A stretch of DNA of 64,000 nucleotides from Peptococcaceae bacterium BICA1-7 (GCA_000802095.1 JUEB01000020.1:91085-155084), one strand, 5' to 3'; shown: positions 25,863 through 36,979, numbered from the stretch's first letter. Numbers and translations are program-made. Notes: generated by a model not told the origin, from the letters alone.

Positions 25863-26777
25863 TTATACAATTACTTTTTCCGGCTTAAAACAAAGCCTTT
25901 CCCTCTCATCAAAGGACGCTCTGGCCACCGCCACATACCTGCCTTCCCACTCAAGAGCCGCCAGGCCGCCCTCCCCTATGCCCTCCGGGGCATGCTTTAT
26001 ACCGGGAGGGAAAAGGGTAGCGCCGGAGCAAACGGGCTTACAGGCTCCCTCTTTTAGCTGCACCGCAGGCATAAAGGAAAGCGCCTTTTCCACACTTATT
26101 AACGCCTCCTGCAGCCTGCCCTCCCGGCTCATACCGTCCAGTTCCTCCAGTGTGTATGCGGAGCTTAGGGCATAGTCACCCACCGCTGTTCGTAAAAGAA
26201 AGCTCATGTAGGCCCCGCAGCCAATTTGCTCACCTATATCCTGACACAGGGTCCTTATGTAGGTTCCGGCGGAGCAGCTAATATCCAGCAAGGCCCTGGG
26301 CCTTACTGGTTCCTGATACCACCTGGCCAGTTCCAGGCTGTATATTTTAACAGTGCGGGCCTGCCGTTCCACTATTTTGCCAGCCCGGGCCAATTGGTAA
26401 AGTTTTTTCCCCTGATGGCGCACCGCCGAGGTCATGGGCGGCACCTGGCTGATATCACCGGTAAAGCCGGGGATTGCGCCTATCAGCCTGGCCATTGAAA
26501 AGTCCTCCGGAATATCCCCCGGAATCAGCTCCCCAAAGGAGTCTCCGGTGGATGAGGACATCCCGAAGGTTATTTCTGCCCGGTATTTCTTGTTATGATT
26601 TAAATATTCGATAAGGCGGGTGGCCTTTCCGCAGCAGGTCAAAAGAACACCTGCCGCCCCTGGATCCAGGGTGCCGGTATGCCCCACCTTCTTTGTTCCT
26701 GTAAGATGGCGGAGCCTGTTGACCACATCGTGGGAAGACATGCCCGGGGGCTTCAGAACATTGATCAGGCCGTTCAT
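25863..26777 (-). CDS. truB: tRNA pseudouridine(55) synthase TruB
   Basis: Converts U55 to pseudouridine in the T-loop of tRNA. 304 residues. Catalytic Asp is D38 in KVGHTGTLDPGAAGVL; other motifs are NVLKPPGMSSHDVV, FGMSSSTGDSFGE and CSAGTYIRTL. There is a C-terminal PUA-like part. The start overlaps the nrnA stop by 4 bases. Confidence 0.98.
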   Translation of the reverse strand: MNGLINVLKPPGMSSHDVVNRLRHLTGTKKVGHTGTLDPGAAGVLLTCCGKATRLIEYLNHNKKYRAEITFGMSSSTGDSFGELIPGDIPEDFSMARLIGAIPGFTGDISQVPPMTSAVRHQGKKLYQLARAGKIVERQARTVKIYSLELARWYQEPVRPRALLDISCSAGTYIRTLCQDIGEQIGCGAYMSFLLRTAVGDYALSSAYTLEELDGMSREGRLQEALISVEKALSFMPAVQLKEGACKPVCSGATLFPPGIKHAPEGIGEGGLAALEWEGRYVAVARASFDERERLCFKPEKVIV

Positions 26778-27760
26778 CCGCCACTACCATTTGGGGAAAC
26801 CTCTTTAACGGCCTCTCCCACCACCATCTCGGTTATCTGATCAAGCTTTCCGGAGAGTACACAGCCCGAGGCCCGCATATGGCCCCCGCCGCCAAACCTT
26901 GAGGCCAGGCGGTGAACGTCAACCTCTCCCTTGGAGCGAAAGCCTACCTTGAATTTCCCGGCATCCATCTCTCTTATAAGAATAGCCACCTCAACACCCT
27001 TTAATGTTCGCAAAAAATTAATCAGTCCGTCAGTATGTTCCACGCCGGCCGAAAAGCTGTCCAGCATAGCCTTTTCCACCACTGACCAGGCAACTTTTCC
27101 GCAGGCGCTTGTTCTCATTCTGTCCAGTACAGCACCCAAAACCTTTATATTCTGAAGAGGCTTTTCCTCGTAAAGCAGCACATTTATCCTGGAGGCAGAA
27201 ATCCCAGTTTCCATAAGCATGGCAGCCTTCCTGAGGGTTTCCGGAGAGGTATTCTCATACTGAAAGGACCCGGTGTCGGTTACTATGGCGGTATACAGGC
27301 AGGTGGCCACCTCCCGGTCTATACGGGCCCCCATAACACCGATGAGATCGGTTATTATTTCCCCTGTGGCTGCCGCTCCGGGATCCAGGTAATTATAGTG
27401 CGCGAAATCAGAAGAGTTTATATGATGATCAATGTTAATAACCACCAGCTGCCTGTCCAGATACTTTTTGAAAGTGCCCAGCCTGTCCGACACAGAGCAG
27501 TCTAAAACTATGAAGGTATCAAAGTCCAGACCTGCCCCGTTGCCGCCGGTATAAAACCTGTCGGCTCCGGGCAGGAAAAGAAGGTTCTCAGGCAGCTGGT
27601 CGGGGCTGGCCATAACAACCTTCTTACCCATACCTTCCAGCACCAGACCCAGGGCGGCCACCGATCCCAGGCAGTCCCCGTCTGGAACTACATGTCCGCA
27701 CAACAGTACCCGGGACGAATTATTGATTGCGGCCGCTATTTCCTTCAGGCTATTGTTCAT
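26774..27760 (-). CDS. nrnA: DHH-family oligoribonuclease / pAp phosphatase
   Basis: Degrades 2-5 nt RNAs and dephosphorylates 3'-phosphoadenosine 5'-phosphate. 328 residues: DHH domain with [25 protein letters not shown] and the [11 protein letters not shown] motif, then the DHHA1 domain ending in [12 protein letters not shown]. It overlaps rbfA and truB by 4 bases each, so the three are translationally coupled. Confidence 0.95.
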   Translation of the reverse strand: MNNSLKEIAAAINNSSRVLLCGHVVPDGDCLGSVAALGLVLEGMGKKVVMASPDQLPENLLFLPGADRFYTGGNGAGLDFDTFIVLDCSVSDRLGTFKKYLDRQLVVINIDHHINSSDFAHYNYLDPGAAATGEIITDLIGVMGARIDREVATCLYTAIVTDTGSFQYENTSPETLRKAAMLMETGISASRINVLLYEEKPLQNIKVLGAVLDRMRTSACGKVAWSVVEKAMLDSFSAGVEHTDGLINFLRTLKGVEVAILIREMDAGKFKVGFRSKGEVDVHRLASRFGGGGHMRASGCVLSGKLDQITEMVVGEAVKEVSPNGSGG

Positions 27761-28122
27761 TGTCTGGAATCTCCCTCGTTATTTACCTCTTCGATGAGCT
27801 TTATTATCCTGGTGCCTCTCTCGATGGAGCTGTCCAGTTTAAAGGTAATTTCCGGGGTAAACTTAAGCCTTATTCTCTTGCCTATCTCCGACCTGATATA
27901 GCCCGTGGCCTTTATTAGAGCCTCAGAGGTTAATTTTCTCTGCTCCTCATTGCCCAAAACGCTTGCATATACACGGGCATAACGAAGATCCGGGGTCACT
28001 TCCACCAGTGTAATGGTGACAAAGCCTATACGAGGATCCTTTATCTCATTGATCAGTATTTCGGAAATTTCTTTTTTTAAGGCCTCTGCCAATCTGCCCG
28101 GCCTGTGAGACAATAGTATCAC
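27757..28122 (-). CDS. rbfA: Ribosome-binding factor A
   Basis: 121-residue KH-type protein that matures the 16S rRNA 5' end. Typical start [19 protein letters not shown], centre [20 protein letters not shown] in part, and [20 protein letters not shown]. Its usual neighbour infB is 280 bases upstream here because of an inserted repeat element. Confidence 0.97.
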   Translation of the reverse strand: MILLSHRPGRLAEALKKEISEILINEIKDPRIGFVTITLVEVTPDLRYARVYASVLGNEEQRKLTSEALIKATGYIRSEIGKRIRLKFTPEITFKLDSSIERGTRIIKLIEEVNNEGDSRQ

Positions 28123-28127
28123 CTCTG

Positions 28128-28398
28128 CCTGTACATTTTAGGTTAGGAGACAGAATACAAAAAGACAGGAGATTAAATACCTTTTGCTATCCTTCTCCGC
28201 TTCCTGGATCAAATATACTGCAACCCAATTCCGGCTCCTTATAACTTTGAGCTGTTTAAAGCAACCCTAAGGTTATACTTTCAACTAAAGTTACTTTTAA
28301 TGTACAGTAAATCAATTTCCCTTTTTGATATTTCCTTAGTTGTTTTCTCCTGTCTTCTGACTCCTGTCTCCTGACGGAAGAAGAATTCAGGATAAGCA
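28128..28398. repeat. Inverted-repeat element between rbfA and infB (copy C)
   Basis: Left arm GGAGACAGAATAC.. then GACAGGAGA (28146-28174); right arm TCTCCTGTCTTCTGACTCCT, GTCTCCTGAC (28346-28375), ending GGATAAGCAC. The interior is A/T-rich. This is a GGAGACAG variant of the family seen at 36980 and elsewhere. It separates two genes that are normally adjacent. Confidence 0.6.
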
Positions 28399-28401
28399 CT
28401 T

Positions 28402-31400
28402 TTAAGCCAGTTCCCGCTTGATCTCCTCGGTGGTGTACGCCTCCAACATGTCTCCCTCACGGATATCCTGGTAATTATCCAGGGTCAGGCCGCACTCATA
28501 GCCCTGGGCCACGTCCTTGGCATCGTCCTTGAACCTCTTTAAGGAGTCCACCTTGCCTTCATATATAACTATGCCGTCTCTGATTAGCCTGATACCGGCG
28601 TCTCTTGATATTTTACCCTCGGTCACATAGCAGCCGGCAATGTTGCCCAGCTTGGAGGCCTTAAACATCTTGCGGACCTCGACACGACCGATGACCACCT
28701 CTTTCAGCTCCGGCTCCAGCAGGCCGCTCATGGCCGCCTTTACCTCGTTGATGGCATCATATATTACCCGGTAGAGCCTAATATCCACTTTTTCATTCTC
28801 GGCGGCCTTACGGGCATTGACATCGGGCCGGACGTTAAAGCCGATGATTATGGCATTGGACGTCGAGGCAAACATAATATCGCTTTCTCTTATGGCCCCC
28901 ACACCGCCGTGGATTATATTGACCTTCACCTCATCGGTGGAGAGTCTTTCCAGGGACTGCTTAATTGCCTCCACCGAGCCCTGGACATCAGCCTTCACAA
29001 TCAGGTTGAGCTCTTTTATCTGGCCTTCCTGAATATTTTTAAACAGGTCTTCAAGGGTAACCCTGCTGACCGTCTTTATATCTTCCTGCCTCTTCTTGAC
29101 GACCCTTTTCTCAATGATCTGCCTCATGGTCTTATCGTCCCTGACCACGTAGAAAGCGTCTCCGGCCTGGGGCACATCATGGAAGCCCAGCACCTCCACC
29201 GGGGTGGAAGGAGCAGCCTTTTTAATACGCCTGCCCTTATCGTCCATCATGGCTCTGACCTTGCCGAAGGCTGTGCCGGCCACTATATTGTCGCCTATCT
29301 GCAGGGTGCCGTTCTGCACCAGCACGCTGGCCACCGGGCCCCTCCCCTTGTCAAGCTCGGCCTCAATCACTGTTCCCCGGGCCGCCCGGTTGGGGTTGGC
29401 CTTGAATTCACTTACCTCGGACACCAGCAGTATGCTTTCCAGAAGGTCATCAATACCTTCCCTGGCCTTGGCGCTTACCGGGACAGAAATAGTATCTCCG
29501 CCCCACTCCTCCGGCACCAGATTGTATTCGGTGAGCTGTTGCTTCACCCTGTCCGGGCTGGCATCAGGCTTATCCATTTTATTCACCGCCACAATAATGG
29601 GAACCTCTGCGGCCTTGGCGTGGTTAATGGCCTCTATGGTCTGGGGCATAACCCCGTCATCGGCGGCCACCACCAGCACCACTATATCGGTGACGTTGGC
29701 GCCTCTGGCCCTCATGGCGGTAAAGGCCTCGTGGCCCGGTGTATCCACAAAGGTAATCTTTTTATTGTTATGCTCAGCCTGGTAGGCGCCTATATGCTGG
29801 GTTATTCCCCCGGCCTCGGTGGCAATAACGTTGCTTTCCCTGATAGCGTCCAGAAGCGAAGTTTTACCGTGGTCTACATGGCCCATAACGGTTACCACGC
29901 AGGGCCTTGGCAGAAGATCTTCCGGTTTGTCCTCCTGCTCAACCTCCAGCCTGCCCTCGGCATCCAGCTCGATCTTGATCTCTACCTCAAAGCCGAAATC
30001 ACCGGCCAGAATGGTGGCAGTGTCCGCATCTATCTCCTGGTTTATAGTGGCCAGGGTACCAAGCACCATAAGTTTTTTAATGAGCTCGGCCGGGCTTTTT
30101 TTCATCTTCTCGGCCAGTTCCTGAACAGTTACCGACTCACCAATTATAACAGGCTTCTTCTCCTGGGGAGGCAAAGGCCTCTGCTCCTGCCTCGGCTTTT
30201 GCTGACCTCTCCTTCTGGCTGAGTTTCTGGCGCGGTCATTATCAGTTTCTGTCCTTTTATCCCGGCCCTTGGCAAAGCCGCCCTTGTTCTGGGTCTGCTG
30301 AAGCCTGGTTCTGGATTTTTCCGAGGCCTTTATTTTGTCAACGCCCTTGGCCTGCTCGGGCACCTTGGGAACCTTTAGAGCAGGGGCGCCGCCTCCGGGC
30401 CTGCTGCCGGGGGCACTCCTGCCCATTCCTGCTCCGGGAGGTCTGGCCGGGCGGTCGCCGACAGGCCTTGCCTGACCAGGGCGGTCGCCCATGGGACGGT
30501 TAGGTCCGGGGCGGTCCCCCATAGGACGGTTCGGTCCAGGACGGTCGCCCATAGGACGGTTTGGTCCGGGGCGGTCACCTATAGGCCTGGGCTGCCCGGG
30601 ACGGTTAAAGTCAGGCCTCCCATCATTTCTTGGCCTGTCACCCATAGCACCGGGGCGATTGGCATCAGGCCGGGGCCTGTCGAAGCCTCCTGCCGGGCCT
30701 CGCTGCTGAAAGCCCCGGTTATCACCCCCGGGTCTCCCGACGGGCCTGTTGTCCTGATCCCTTTTTACTTCACCGGCCGGCCTATCTCTTCCTGGCGCCG
30801 GCCGCTGTTCCTGGATTCCCTGGGCTGTGGCCGGCCTCTGGCGGTCAGGATATTTGGGTCTGTCCATGCCCTGCTGCTGGTCCGTTTGGGGCGGTCTCGG
30901 CTGAAACCTGGGATCAGCCCTGTCCGCCGGACCCGGAGCCTGAGTCGGAACCTGCCCCTCAGTCCGTACAGGGGGGACAGCCCTGGCCTGTTCAGATTGC
31001 TGATGGCCCCTCACAGGATCCTGCCTGTAGGGAGGGGCGGAAGGCTGCGGCCTATTGGGCGGTGAGGGGGTACGGGCGGCACGGTCATCAAACCTCCTGT
31101 CGGGAGGGCGTGAAGGTACCCGGTCCACCAGCCCCGGTCCCCGGTCATACCTGGGATCCCTTCTGCTGTCCTGCCGTCTTTTATCCACCGGCGGCTTTTT
31201 GTCATCTTTTTCTTCCTGGGCCGTCTCACGGCGGGTCATATCTTTCGGCGGCTGTTTTTCGGCAGCCGGCGAGGTTATTTCGGCAGGCTGGGCGGCGGGG
31301 GGGGTATTATTTTCCTTTGAGGTTACTGCGGGACTCTGTCCCTTATTATGGAATTTATTCAAAAAGCGCTCTATCTCCCCATCCTCAAGGGTACTCATGT

Positions 31401-31500
31401 GAGATTTCACACTGATACCCAATTGTGTCATTCCTTTAATAATATCTTTGCTCTCTATATCAAGTTCTTTGGCCAGTTCGTGCACCCGTTTTTTTACCAT
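28402..31500 (-). CDS. infB: Translation initiation factor IF-2
   Basis: 1032 residues. The N-terminal IF2_N domain ([19 protein letters not shown]) is followed by an unusually long Pro/Arg/Gly/Asp-rich linker, about 80-440. The linker contains four or more tandem copies of a 10-residue unit [10 protein letters not shown]. The G domain has [21 protein letters not shown] and NKMDKPD, then domains II, III and IV end normally. The listed M is the sixth codon of the longest frame: the upstream ATG is inside the GGGAGGTG binding site. The core is fully conserved; only the linker is odd. Confidence 0.98.
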   Translation of the reverse strand: MVKKRVHELAKELDIESKDIIKGMTQLGISVKSHMSTLEDGEIERFLNKFHNKGQSPAVTSKENNTPPAAQPAEITSPAAEKQPPKDMTRRETAQEEKDDKKPPVDKRRQDSRRDPRYDRGPGLVDRVPSRPPDRRFDDRAARTPSPPNRPQPSAPPYRQDPVRGHQQSEQARAVPPVRTEGQVPTQAPGPADRADPRFQPRPPQTDQQQGMDRPKYPDRQRPATAQGIQEQRPAPGRDRPAGEVKRDQDNRPVGRPGGDNRGFQQRGPAGGFDRPRPDANRPGAMGDRPRNDGRPDFNRPGQPRPIGDRPGPNRPMGDRPGPNRPMGDRPGPNRPMGDRPGQARPVGDRPARPPGAGMGRSAPGSRPGGGAPALKVPKVPEQAKGVDKIKASEKSRTRLQQTQNKGGFAKGRDKRTETDNDRARNSARRRGQQKPRQEQRPLPPQEKKPVIIGESVTVQELAEKMKKSPAELIKKLMVLGTLATINQEIDADTATILAGDFGFEVEIKIELDAEGRLEVEQEDKPEDLLPRPCVVTVMGHVDHGKTSLLDAIRESNVIATEAGGITQHIGAYQAEHNNKKITFVDTPGHEAFTAMRARGANVTDIVVLVVAADDGVMPQTIEAINHAKAAEVPIIVAVNKMDKPDASPDRVKQQLTEYNLVPEEWGGDTISVPVSAKAREGIDDLLESILLVSEVSEFKANPNRAARGTVIEAELDKGRGPVASVLVQNGTLQIGDNIVAGTAFGKVRAMMDDKGRRIKKAAPSTPVEVLGFHDVPQAGDAFYVVRDDKTMRQIIEKRVVKKRQEDIKTVSRVTLEDLFKNIQEGQIKELNLIVKADVQGSVEAIKQSLERLSTDEVKVNIIHGGVGAIRESDIMFASTSNAIIIGFNVRPDVNARKAAENEKVDIRLYRVIYDAINEVKAAMSGLLEPELKEVVIGRVEVRKMFKASKLGNIAGCYVTEGKISRDAGIRLIRDGIVIYEGKVDSLKRFKDDAKDVAQGYECGLTLDNYQDIREGDMLEAYTTEEIKRELA
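30470..30600 (-). repeat. In-frame 30-bp tandem repeat in infB
   Basis: Four near-identical 30-bp units plus degenerate flanks, each coding [10 protein letters not shown] or a variant ([16 protein letters not shown]). Copies differ mainly at third positions (for example GGTCCGGGG versus GGTCCAGGA). It lies in the disordered linker of IF-2, so copy number can change without breaking the protein. Confidence 0.85.
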
Positions 31501-31566
31501 ATATTCACCTCCCATGTTTAACCGGATTAATCTTTAAAGCTTTACAACAGCCGCTTCCTCTGATAT

Positions 31567-31881
31567 TCAATCCATGCCCCCCTTTTCCACAGCCCCGGCT
31601 ATACCTTTGGCAAGATTCTGGTCGGTAACCGCTACCACTGACCGGGAAGGTTTTCCCAGTATCCTGCCCAGGCTGTCCTTGCTTCCATATACTATCAGGG
31701 GTATCCCGGCATCCCCCGCCAACAGTTCAAAGTTTTTTTTAGTTCTTTGCGCTGCATCGCCGGCCAGTATGATCAGTCTGACCTTTCCCCGGCCTACGGC
31801 GCCCCGCACGGCGGCATCGCCGCTCTCCACGCACCTGGCCCGGCGGGCCAGGCTGATTATATTAAGAACAGAACCTGTCAC
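31567..31881 (-). CDS. rplGA: L7Ae-family ribosomal protein-like (YlxQ)
   Basis: 104 residues in the L7Ae/L30e RNA-binding fold: LNIISLARRARCVESGDAAV, then KVRLIILAGDAAQRTKKNF and GSKDSLGRILGKPSRSVVAV. The family binds K-turn RNAs. The longest frame starts further up, but the GTG at 31881 overlaps the rnpM stop as GTGA and has GGAG at 6 bases, so I use it. Standard place between rnpM and infB. Confidence 0.92.
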   Translation of the reverse strand: MTGSVLNIISLARRARCVESGDAAVRGAVGRGKVRLIILAGDAAQRTKKNFELLAGDAGIPLIVYGSKDSLGRILGKPSRSVVAVTDQNLAKGIAGAVEKGGMD

Positions 31882-32147
31882 TGTATCTCCAACCTCTCCG
31901 ACAGAATCTGGTATATTTCCTTTGATATCTGTCTCTGAAGGGCCTTTTCCAGTCTCTTTTCCTTGCTGGCCCGCTGCAGGCACTCAACACGGGGGCAAAT
32001 ATACGCCCCCCGGCCGGATTTTTTTCCGGTGCTGTCTATTTCAACTGTTTCCTGGGGGGTGCGCACAATTCTGATCAATTCCTTCTTGGGCTTCATTTCC
32101 TGACAGCCAACGCACATCCGCTGAGGAATTTTTCTTACCTTGGGCAA
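31878..32147 (-). CDS. rnpM: RNase P modulator RnpM (YlxR)
   Basis: 89 residues with the YlxR signature: PQRMCVGCQEMKPKKELIRI and KKSGRGAYICPRVECL. In Bacillus it binds RNase P RNA and modulates tRNA maturation. Its end overlaps the YlxQ start; it follows nusA by 11 bases. Confidence 0.95.
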   Translation of the reverse strand: MPKVRKIPQRMCVGCQEMKPKKELIRIVRTPQETVEIDSTGKKSGRGAYICPRVECLQRASKEKRLEKALQRQISKEIYQILSERLEIQ

Positions 32148-32158
32148 CTTTCCCCCTC

Positions 32159-33304
32159 CTATTTGACAAAGTCCTCTTCACCAACAAAATCCTGTTCCTG
32201 GTAATCCTCCTCGGAATACGGCTCCCCGTCCTCCTCGTAGTATCCCTCGTAGCCATCCTGCCGGTATATTTCCTCCATCTGGGACTCACTCTTTATATCT
32301 ATCTTCCAGTTTGTAAGCTTTGCGGCCAGGCGGGCATTCTGCCCCTCCTTGCCGATGGCCAGGGAAAGCTGATAGTCCGGCACTATTACCCGGGCCACCT
32401 TTTCCTCATCCCATATTTCCACAGCCACCACCTTGGCAGGACTCAATGACGCGGCCACAAACTTGGAAGGGTCGGAATTCCACTTGATAATATCTATTTT
32501 TTCCCCGTTCAACTCGTTAACAATGGACTGCACCCTCATCCCCTTGGGACCCACGCAGGCTCCCACCGGGTCTACATTTTCATCCCTGGAGTAAACAGCT
32601 ATTTTTGACCTGTAGCCGGCCTCCCTGGCCACCGCCTTTAGCTCCACAACCCCCTCGTAAAGCTCCGGCACCTCCAGCTCAAAAAGCCTTTTAAGAAGTC
32701 CGGGGTGAGTCCTGGACACTATAATCTGGGGGGCCTTGTTGGTCTTTTTGACCTCCACTATATAGGCCTTAACCCTGCTTCCCTGGCGGTAATCCTCTCC
32801 GGGCATCTGCTCGGAGGGTGTCAGAATGGCCTCTGTTTTACCCAGCTCAATATAAACATTTTTCTGCTCCACCCGCTGGATAACTCCGGTGATAATATCC
32901 CCTTCCCGGTTGGCAAACTCCTCGTAAATTATATTCCTCTCGGCCTCCCGGATCCTCTGAACAACCACCTGCTTGGCTGTCTGGGCGGCAATACGGCCGA
33001 AATTCCGGGGTGTCACCTCATCCTCCACTATTTCCCCCAGCTCATAGCGGGGGTCAATTTCCCTGGCGCCGGCAAGGGCTATTTCCAGTCTGGGGTCGCT
33101 AACCTCTTCCACCACCGTGCGCTGGGAATATACTTTAAATTCACCGGTGTCCCTGTCTATACTGACCCTGGCGTTTTGCAGCGATCCAAAATTCCTTTTA
33201 TAGGCAGAAAGCAGCGCCGCCTCAATGGCTTCCAGCAAAACGCCGACAGCTATCCCCTTTTCTTTCTCCAAATCATTAAGGGCTTCCAAAAATTCGGTAT
33301 TCAT
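32159..33304 (-). CDS. nusA: Transcription termination/antitermination protein NusA
   Basis: 381 residues: N-terminal RNA polymerase-binding domain (1-130), S1 domain (about 135-200, EGDIITGVIQRVEQKNVYIE), then KH1 and KH2 (CVGPKGMRVQSIVNEL; AIGKEGQNARLAAKL). It ends in a strongly acidic tail (EEDGEPYSEEDYQEQDFVGE) and lacks the Gram-negative AR repeats, normal for Firmicutes. GGGAGGCA precedes the ATG. Confidence 0.98.
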   Translation of the reverse strand: MNTEFLEALNDLEKEKGIAVGVLLEAIEAALLSAYKRNFGSLQNARVSIDRDTGEFKVYSQRTVVEEVSDPRLEIALAGAREIDPRYELGEIVEDEVTPRNFGRIAAQTAKQVVVQRIREAERNIIYEEFANREGDIITGVIQRVEQKNVYIELGKTEAILTPSEQMPGEDYRQGSRVKAYIVEVKKTNKAPQIIVSRTHPGLLKRLFELEVPELYEGVVELKAVAREAGYRSKIAVYSRDENVDPVGACVGPKGMRVQSIVNELNGEKIDIIKWNSDPSKFVAASLSPAKVVAVEIWDEEKVARVIVPDYQLSLAIGKEGQNARLAAKLTNWKIDIKSESQMEEIYRQDGYEGYYEEDGEPYSEEDYQEQDFVGEEDFVK

Positions 33305-33321
33305 ACCTAGTGCCTCCCAAA

Positions 33322-33792
33322 TTATAACTTAACATGCAGCTTTGCCGAAGAAATAAGGTCCATGGGAATAGTAATGCTTTTGCCCTCTTCCTCGATCAAA
33401 AGCACTCCTTCACCTGTTCCCTCAAGCTTTCCGGTAAATTTTTTCCGGCCCGCCAGCGGCGCGTAGGTGGTCACGTTGACCATTTGCCCGGTAAATTTAA
33501 GGAAGTCTTCCTGCTTCTTCAGCGGCCTCTCTATCCCGGGTGATGATACTTCCAGATAATATGTTTGAGCTATGGGGTCAGCCTCGTCCAGGAGCACATC
33601 CAGCCTTTGGGAAAGCGCCTCGCAGTCATTGTGGGTGACCCCCCCGGGTATGTCCCTGTCTATAAAAACCCTCAAAATCCACCTGCCGCCCTCTTTCAGA
33701 AACTCCACATCAACCAGTTCCAGGCCCAGCTCTTCGGCGGCAGGAGCGGCTAATTCGCTGACAGTGGCGGCCACGCTGTTTTTAACAGCCAT
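33322..33792 (-). CDS. rimP: Ribosome maturation factor RimP
   Basis: 156 residues: N-terminal domain (LVDVEFLKEGGRWILRVFID; DCEALSQRLDVLLDE) and C-terminal SH3-like domain (SSPGIERPLKKQEDF; GKSITIPMDLISSAKL). Needed for 30S assembly. First gene of the rimP-nusA-infB operon, after a structured leader. GGGAGGATTGTA precedes the ATG. Confidence 0.97.
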   Translation of the reverse strand: MAVKNSVAATVSELAAPAAEELGLELVDVEFLKEGGRWILRVFIDRDIPGGVTHNDCEALSQRLDVLLDEADPIAQTYYLEVSSPGIERPLKKQEDFLKFTGQMVNVTTYAPLAGRKKFTGKLEGTGEGVLLIEEEGKSITIPMDLISSAKLHVKL

Positions 33793-33794
33793 TA

Positions 33795-33926
33795 CAATCC
33801 TCCCTGGCTCAAAAATACCGCCTCCCTGACGGGAGGCACCTGTACTCCCGATTTGTCCGGAAGCCGGGTATTATAAGACGAAAGAGTGGGAAATACCCAC
33901 TCCTTCGAAAAAAAACAGTTTCCTTG
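33795..33926 (-). promoter_or_regulatory. Structured 5' leader of the rimP-nusA operon
   Basis: Downstream of the promoter come a hairpin GAGTGGG..CCCACTC (about 33869-33893) and then a larger fold. In the latter AATACC and GGTATT enclose GCCTCCC-GTCA-GGGAGGC (33820-33837) and are followed by TTTTTG. The last stem plus U-run looks like an attenuator before the rimP ribosome binding site. NusA is known in other bacteria to regulate its own operon; a link here is inference. Confidence 0.5.
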
Positions 33927-33944
33927 CACCAAGCACAATTAGTA

Positions 33945-33974
33945 TATCACAACGGAAAAACCTTGACAAGTAAA
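33945..33974 (-). promoter_or_regulatory. Promoter of the rimP-nusA-infB operon
   Basis: TTGTCA and TATACT are separated by 17 bases on the minus strand, about 150 bases before rimP and after the end of the upstream glycosyltransferase gene. Confidence 0.65.
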
Positions 33975-34055
33975 AGCTGTAAAATCTTAGTTCCGGATGG
34001 TCTTCTTGTATTATAATAGCCATAATGGACCAAATTTTATACCAGTTTTATCTTT

Positions 34056-35234
34056 TTATTGCGCCCCCCCGGCTAAATAATCCCTGCCGGAGAATTCCAG
34101 CCGGCTATTTATAAGTTCTGCCGCCAAAACCGCCGAGCGGGGTCTGCCCAGCCGGGCAGATTCTGCTGCCATTCTTTTCAGTCTGTGGGGCTGGGCAAGG
34201 CAGGCCGAGAGCTTTTCAGCCAAGTCCTCAACTCCGGCAACACTGATGGCGGCGCCCTCGGCCGTTAAAAAGGAGCTGTTCCTCTCCTCCTGCCCGGGAA
34301 GGGGGTCCACCAGAAAAAGGGGCAGGCCGCACGCCAGGGCCTCGCTGCAGGAAAGCCCCCCGGCCTTGCTGACCATCAGGTCTGAAGAAGCCATAAGCTG
34401 GCGCACATTATTAACAAAACCCAGAGCCCGGACGGAATTGGGAAGCCCCGGGGCGATGCTCTCGACCTTTTCTCTTAGCTGGATATTTTTTCCGGCTACA
34501 ACTATAATCTGACAGCTATTCTTCAGGTTTCCCAGGGCACTTACCGACTCCGCCAGAGGACCCATGCCCAGTCCACCGCCCATTACCAGCAAGGTGGGGA
34601 GGTTCCCCGGAAGGCCCAAACCTTCCAGAACAGAGCTCCTGTCCACCGGGGAGGCGAAAGAGGGGTCTATGGGTATGCCGGTGGCATGTACCCTTTCCGG
34701 GGAAATGCCGAAGCCGGTCAGGTCCCCGGCCAGCTTTTCCGCCCCCACAAAATAAAGGTCTGTCTCCGGAAAAACCCAGTAGGGGTGAATAGTCAGATCA
34801 GTTATGGCCCCCACGGACAAACAGCGTAATTCTCCTGATTTTTTTACTGTTGAGATAACCCCCAGGGGGAAGGGGTGGGTGCAGATCACCGCGTCGGGAC
34901 GCTCTTGCCTTATGTATTCCAGCAGCCTGGCCGCGGAAAATCTGCTTAGCAGGCGGTTGAATTCCTCCTTGGCAAAGCCTGACAGGGTACGCCCCTTTTC
35001 AGACTGTCTATACAGGAATCCATACAGCTGCGGGGCCCTTTTGAGCATCTCCATGTAGGCGCCCAGTATTATTTTCTCCATAAAAGGGCTGGTATGCCTG
35101 AAGGTGTCTAAAATAGTGACCTCACTGCCGGGACTAATGGTCAGAAGAGCTGACTTAAGCGCCTCGGCGGCCCTTTTATGGCCCGCCCCGGCGCTGACAG
35201 ACAGTATTAGTATATTACGGCGGGCTGCCGTCAT
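34056..35234 (-). CDS. UgtP/MGDG-synthase-like glycosyltransferase
   Basis: 392-residue GT28-type enzyme that would transfer a sugar to diacylglycerol to make membrane glycolipid. The N-terminal MGDG-synthase domain has [16 protein letters not shown] and the core around CTHPFPLGV. The C-terminal nucleotide-sugar domain has [12 protein letters not shown] and [19 protein letters not shown]. It overlaps the proS stop by 4 bases and ends a long lipid/isoprenoid run of genes. The exact donor and acceptor cannot be told. Confidence 0.85.
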   Translation of the reverse strand: MTAARRNILILSVSAGAGHKRAAEALKSALLTISPGSEVTILDTFRHTSPFMEKIILGAYMEMLKRAPQLYGFLYRQSEKGRTLSGFAKEEFNRLLSRFSAARLLEYIRQERPDAVICTHPFPLGVISTVKKSGELRCLSVGAITDLTIHPYWVFPETDLYFVGAEKLAGDLTGFGISPERVHATGIPIDPSFASPVDRSSVLEGLGLPGNLPTLLVMGGGLGMGPLAESVSALGNLKNSCQIIVVAGKNIQLREKVESIAPGLPNSVRALGFVNNVRQLMASSDLMVSKAGGLSCSEALACGLPLFLVDPLPGQEERNSSFLTAEGAAISVAGVEDLAEKLSACLAQPHRLKRMAAESARLGRPRSAVLAAELINSRLEFSGRDYLAGGAQ

Positions 35235-36955
35235 TCAAAAGCCACCCGCTCATCGTCCAGTATCCGGGAAATCCTGCTCACCAGTTCGCTTACCGGAACC
35301 ATTTCAGTATCCCCGCCGGTTCTCAGCCGCAGCTCCACCTCACCCGAGGCCACCGCCTTTGAGCCCACCGTTACCCGCACCGGGTACCCCACAAGGTCGG
35401 CGTCTTTAAATTTCACCCCCGGCCTTTCGTTGCGGTCATCTATAACTGTCTCTATCCCGGCGCCGTTAAGCATCCGGTAGACCTTCTCCGCCATACCGGC
35501 CTGGTCACTGTCCTTTACGCTGACCAGCACCACCACCACCTGGAAGGGGGCTATGGAGGCAGGCCAGATTATACCATTCTCATCGTGGTTTTGCTCTATG
35601 GCCGCAGCCATGGTTCTAGTTACTCCTATGCCGTAGCACCCCATCACTATGGGCCTGCTCTGGCCTTTTTCGTCCAGGTAAGTGGCCTCAAGCACCTTGC
35701 TGTACTTGGTGCCCAGCTTGAATACCTGGCCCACCTCAATGCCCTTGGCCTCTACCAGGGCCGCGCCGCACTGGGGACAGTGGTCCCCCGCCCTGACCAT
35801 TCTTATGTCGGCTACCCTGTCAAATCTAAAGTCCCGGCCCGGGTTTACATTGACAAGGTGTGTATCCTTTTTGTTTGATCCCGACACTGCATTGGAAATG
35901 GCCTCCACCTCGGGGTCGGCCACCACCATAACCCCGGATAGGCCCACCGGGCCGGCAAAGCCCGGCTGAACACCGGTAATCTCAAGCACCTCTTCGGGCG
36001 AGGCCAGCTCAATATTGATGGCGCTCACCACCTTCATGAGCTTTATCTCGTTAACATCCCGGTCACCCCTGACCAGGGCCGCCACCATACCCCTGTCGGT
36101 GCTGTATATAAGTGTTTTGATAAGTTTTTTTGGTGAAATCTTAAGGAACGAGGTTACCTCATCCACCGTGCGCATACCCGGAGTATCCATGGATTCAACC
36201 GGCCTCGCCTCTTCCCTGCCGTTTATGTCCGGGGGGCTGTCCGCCCTTTCCACATTGGCGGCATACCCGCAGGAATCCTTGGGGCAGTATACCACCAGGG
36301 CCTCTCCAGAGTCGGCCAGCACCATGAACTCATGGGTGTCGTTTCCGCCTATGGCGCCGGAATCAGCCTCCACCGGCCTGAATTTGAGGCCGCAGCGCTT
36401 GAATATCCGGGAATAGGCATTATACATCTTCCGGTAGCTTACCTCCAGGCCCTCCTCATCCCTGTCAAAGGAATAAAGGTCCTTCATAATGAACTCCCGG
36501 CCCCTCATCAGTCCGAAGCGGGGCCTTCTCTCGTCCCGGTACTTGTTCTGCACCTGGTACAAAAGAAGGGGCAGCTGCTTGTACGAGGAGACCTCTCCCC
36601 TCACCAGGTCGGTGATAATCTCCTCATGGGTGGGCCCCAGGCAGAAGTCTCTGCCATGTCTGTCCTTCAGCCTGAACAGCTCGGGTCCGTATACATTCCA
36701 GCGCCCTGACTCCTGCCAGAGCTCGGCCGGCTGGATGATGGGCATCATAATTTCCTGCCCGCCCTCTCTGTCCATCTCCTCCCTGACAATGGCCTCTATC
36801 TTTTTTACAACCCTCCAGGCCAGGGGAAGAAAGGTGTAAACACCCGCTGCGGCCTTTCTTATGTAGCCGGCCCGCACCATTAGCTGGTGACTTACTATCT
36901 CGGCCTCGGCCGGGGTCTCCCTCAGCGTAGGCAGCAGCATTTCCGAAACCTTCAA
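35231..36955 (-). CDS. proS: Prolyl-tRNA synthetase
   Basis: 574-residue class II synthetase of the bacterial type with the inserted editing domain (about 225-390). Motifs: [49 protein letters not shown] and [20 protein letters not shown] in part; C-terminal anticodon-binding domain [13 protein letters not shown]. The start is TTG at 36955 with AAGGAGG at 7 bases. A repeat element separates it from ispG. Confidence 0.98.
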   Translation of the reverse strand: MKVSEMLLPTLRETPAEAEIVSHQLMVRAGYIRKAAAGVYTFLPLAWRVVKKIEAIVREEMDREGGQEIMMPIIQPAELWQESGRWNVYGPELFRLKDRHGRDFCLGPTHEEIITDLVRGEVSSYKQLPLLLYQVQNKYRDERRPRFGLMRGREFIMKDLYSFDRDEEGLEVSYRKMYNAYSRIFKRCGLKFRPVEADSGAIGGNDTHEFMVLADSGEALVVYCPKDSCGYAANVERADSPPDINGREEARPVESMDTPGMRTVDEVTSFLKISPKKLIKTLIYSTDRGMVAALVRGDRDVNEIKLMKVVSAINIELASPEEVLEITGVQPGFAGPVGLSGVMVVADPEVEAISNAVSGSNKKDTHLVNVNPGRDFRFDRVADIRMVRAGDHCPQCGAALVEAKGIEVGQVFKLGTKYSKVLEATYLDEKGQSRPIVMGCYGIGVTRTMAAAIEQNHDENGIIWPASIAPFQVVVVLVSVKDSDQAGMAEKVYRMLNGAGIETVIDDRNERPGVKFKDADLVGYPVRVTVGSKAVASGEVELRLRTGGDTEMVPVSELVSRISRILDDERVAFE

Positions 36956-36979
36956 CTATATTCCTCCTTGATGTATATT

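Noticed and set aside
28909..30222. 437-codon plus-strand frame opposite infB
   Set aside because: Antisense shadow of the conserved IF-2 G domain; His/Gly/Leu-rich translation with no recognisable fold.
30470..30600. Possible CRISPR-like direct repeats
   Set aside because: They are in frame within infB and code a protein repeat.
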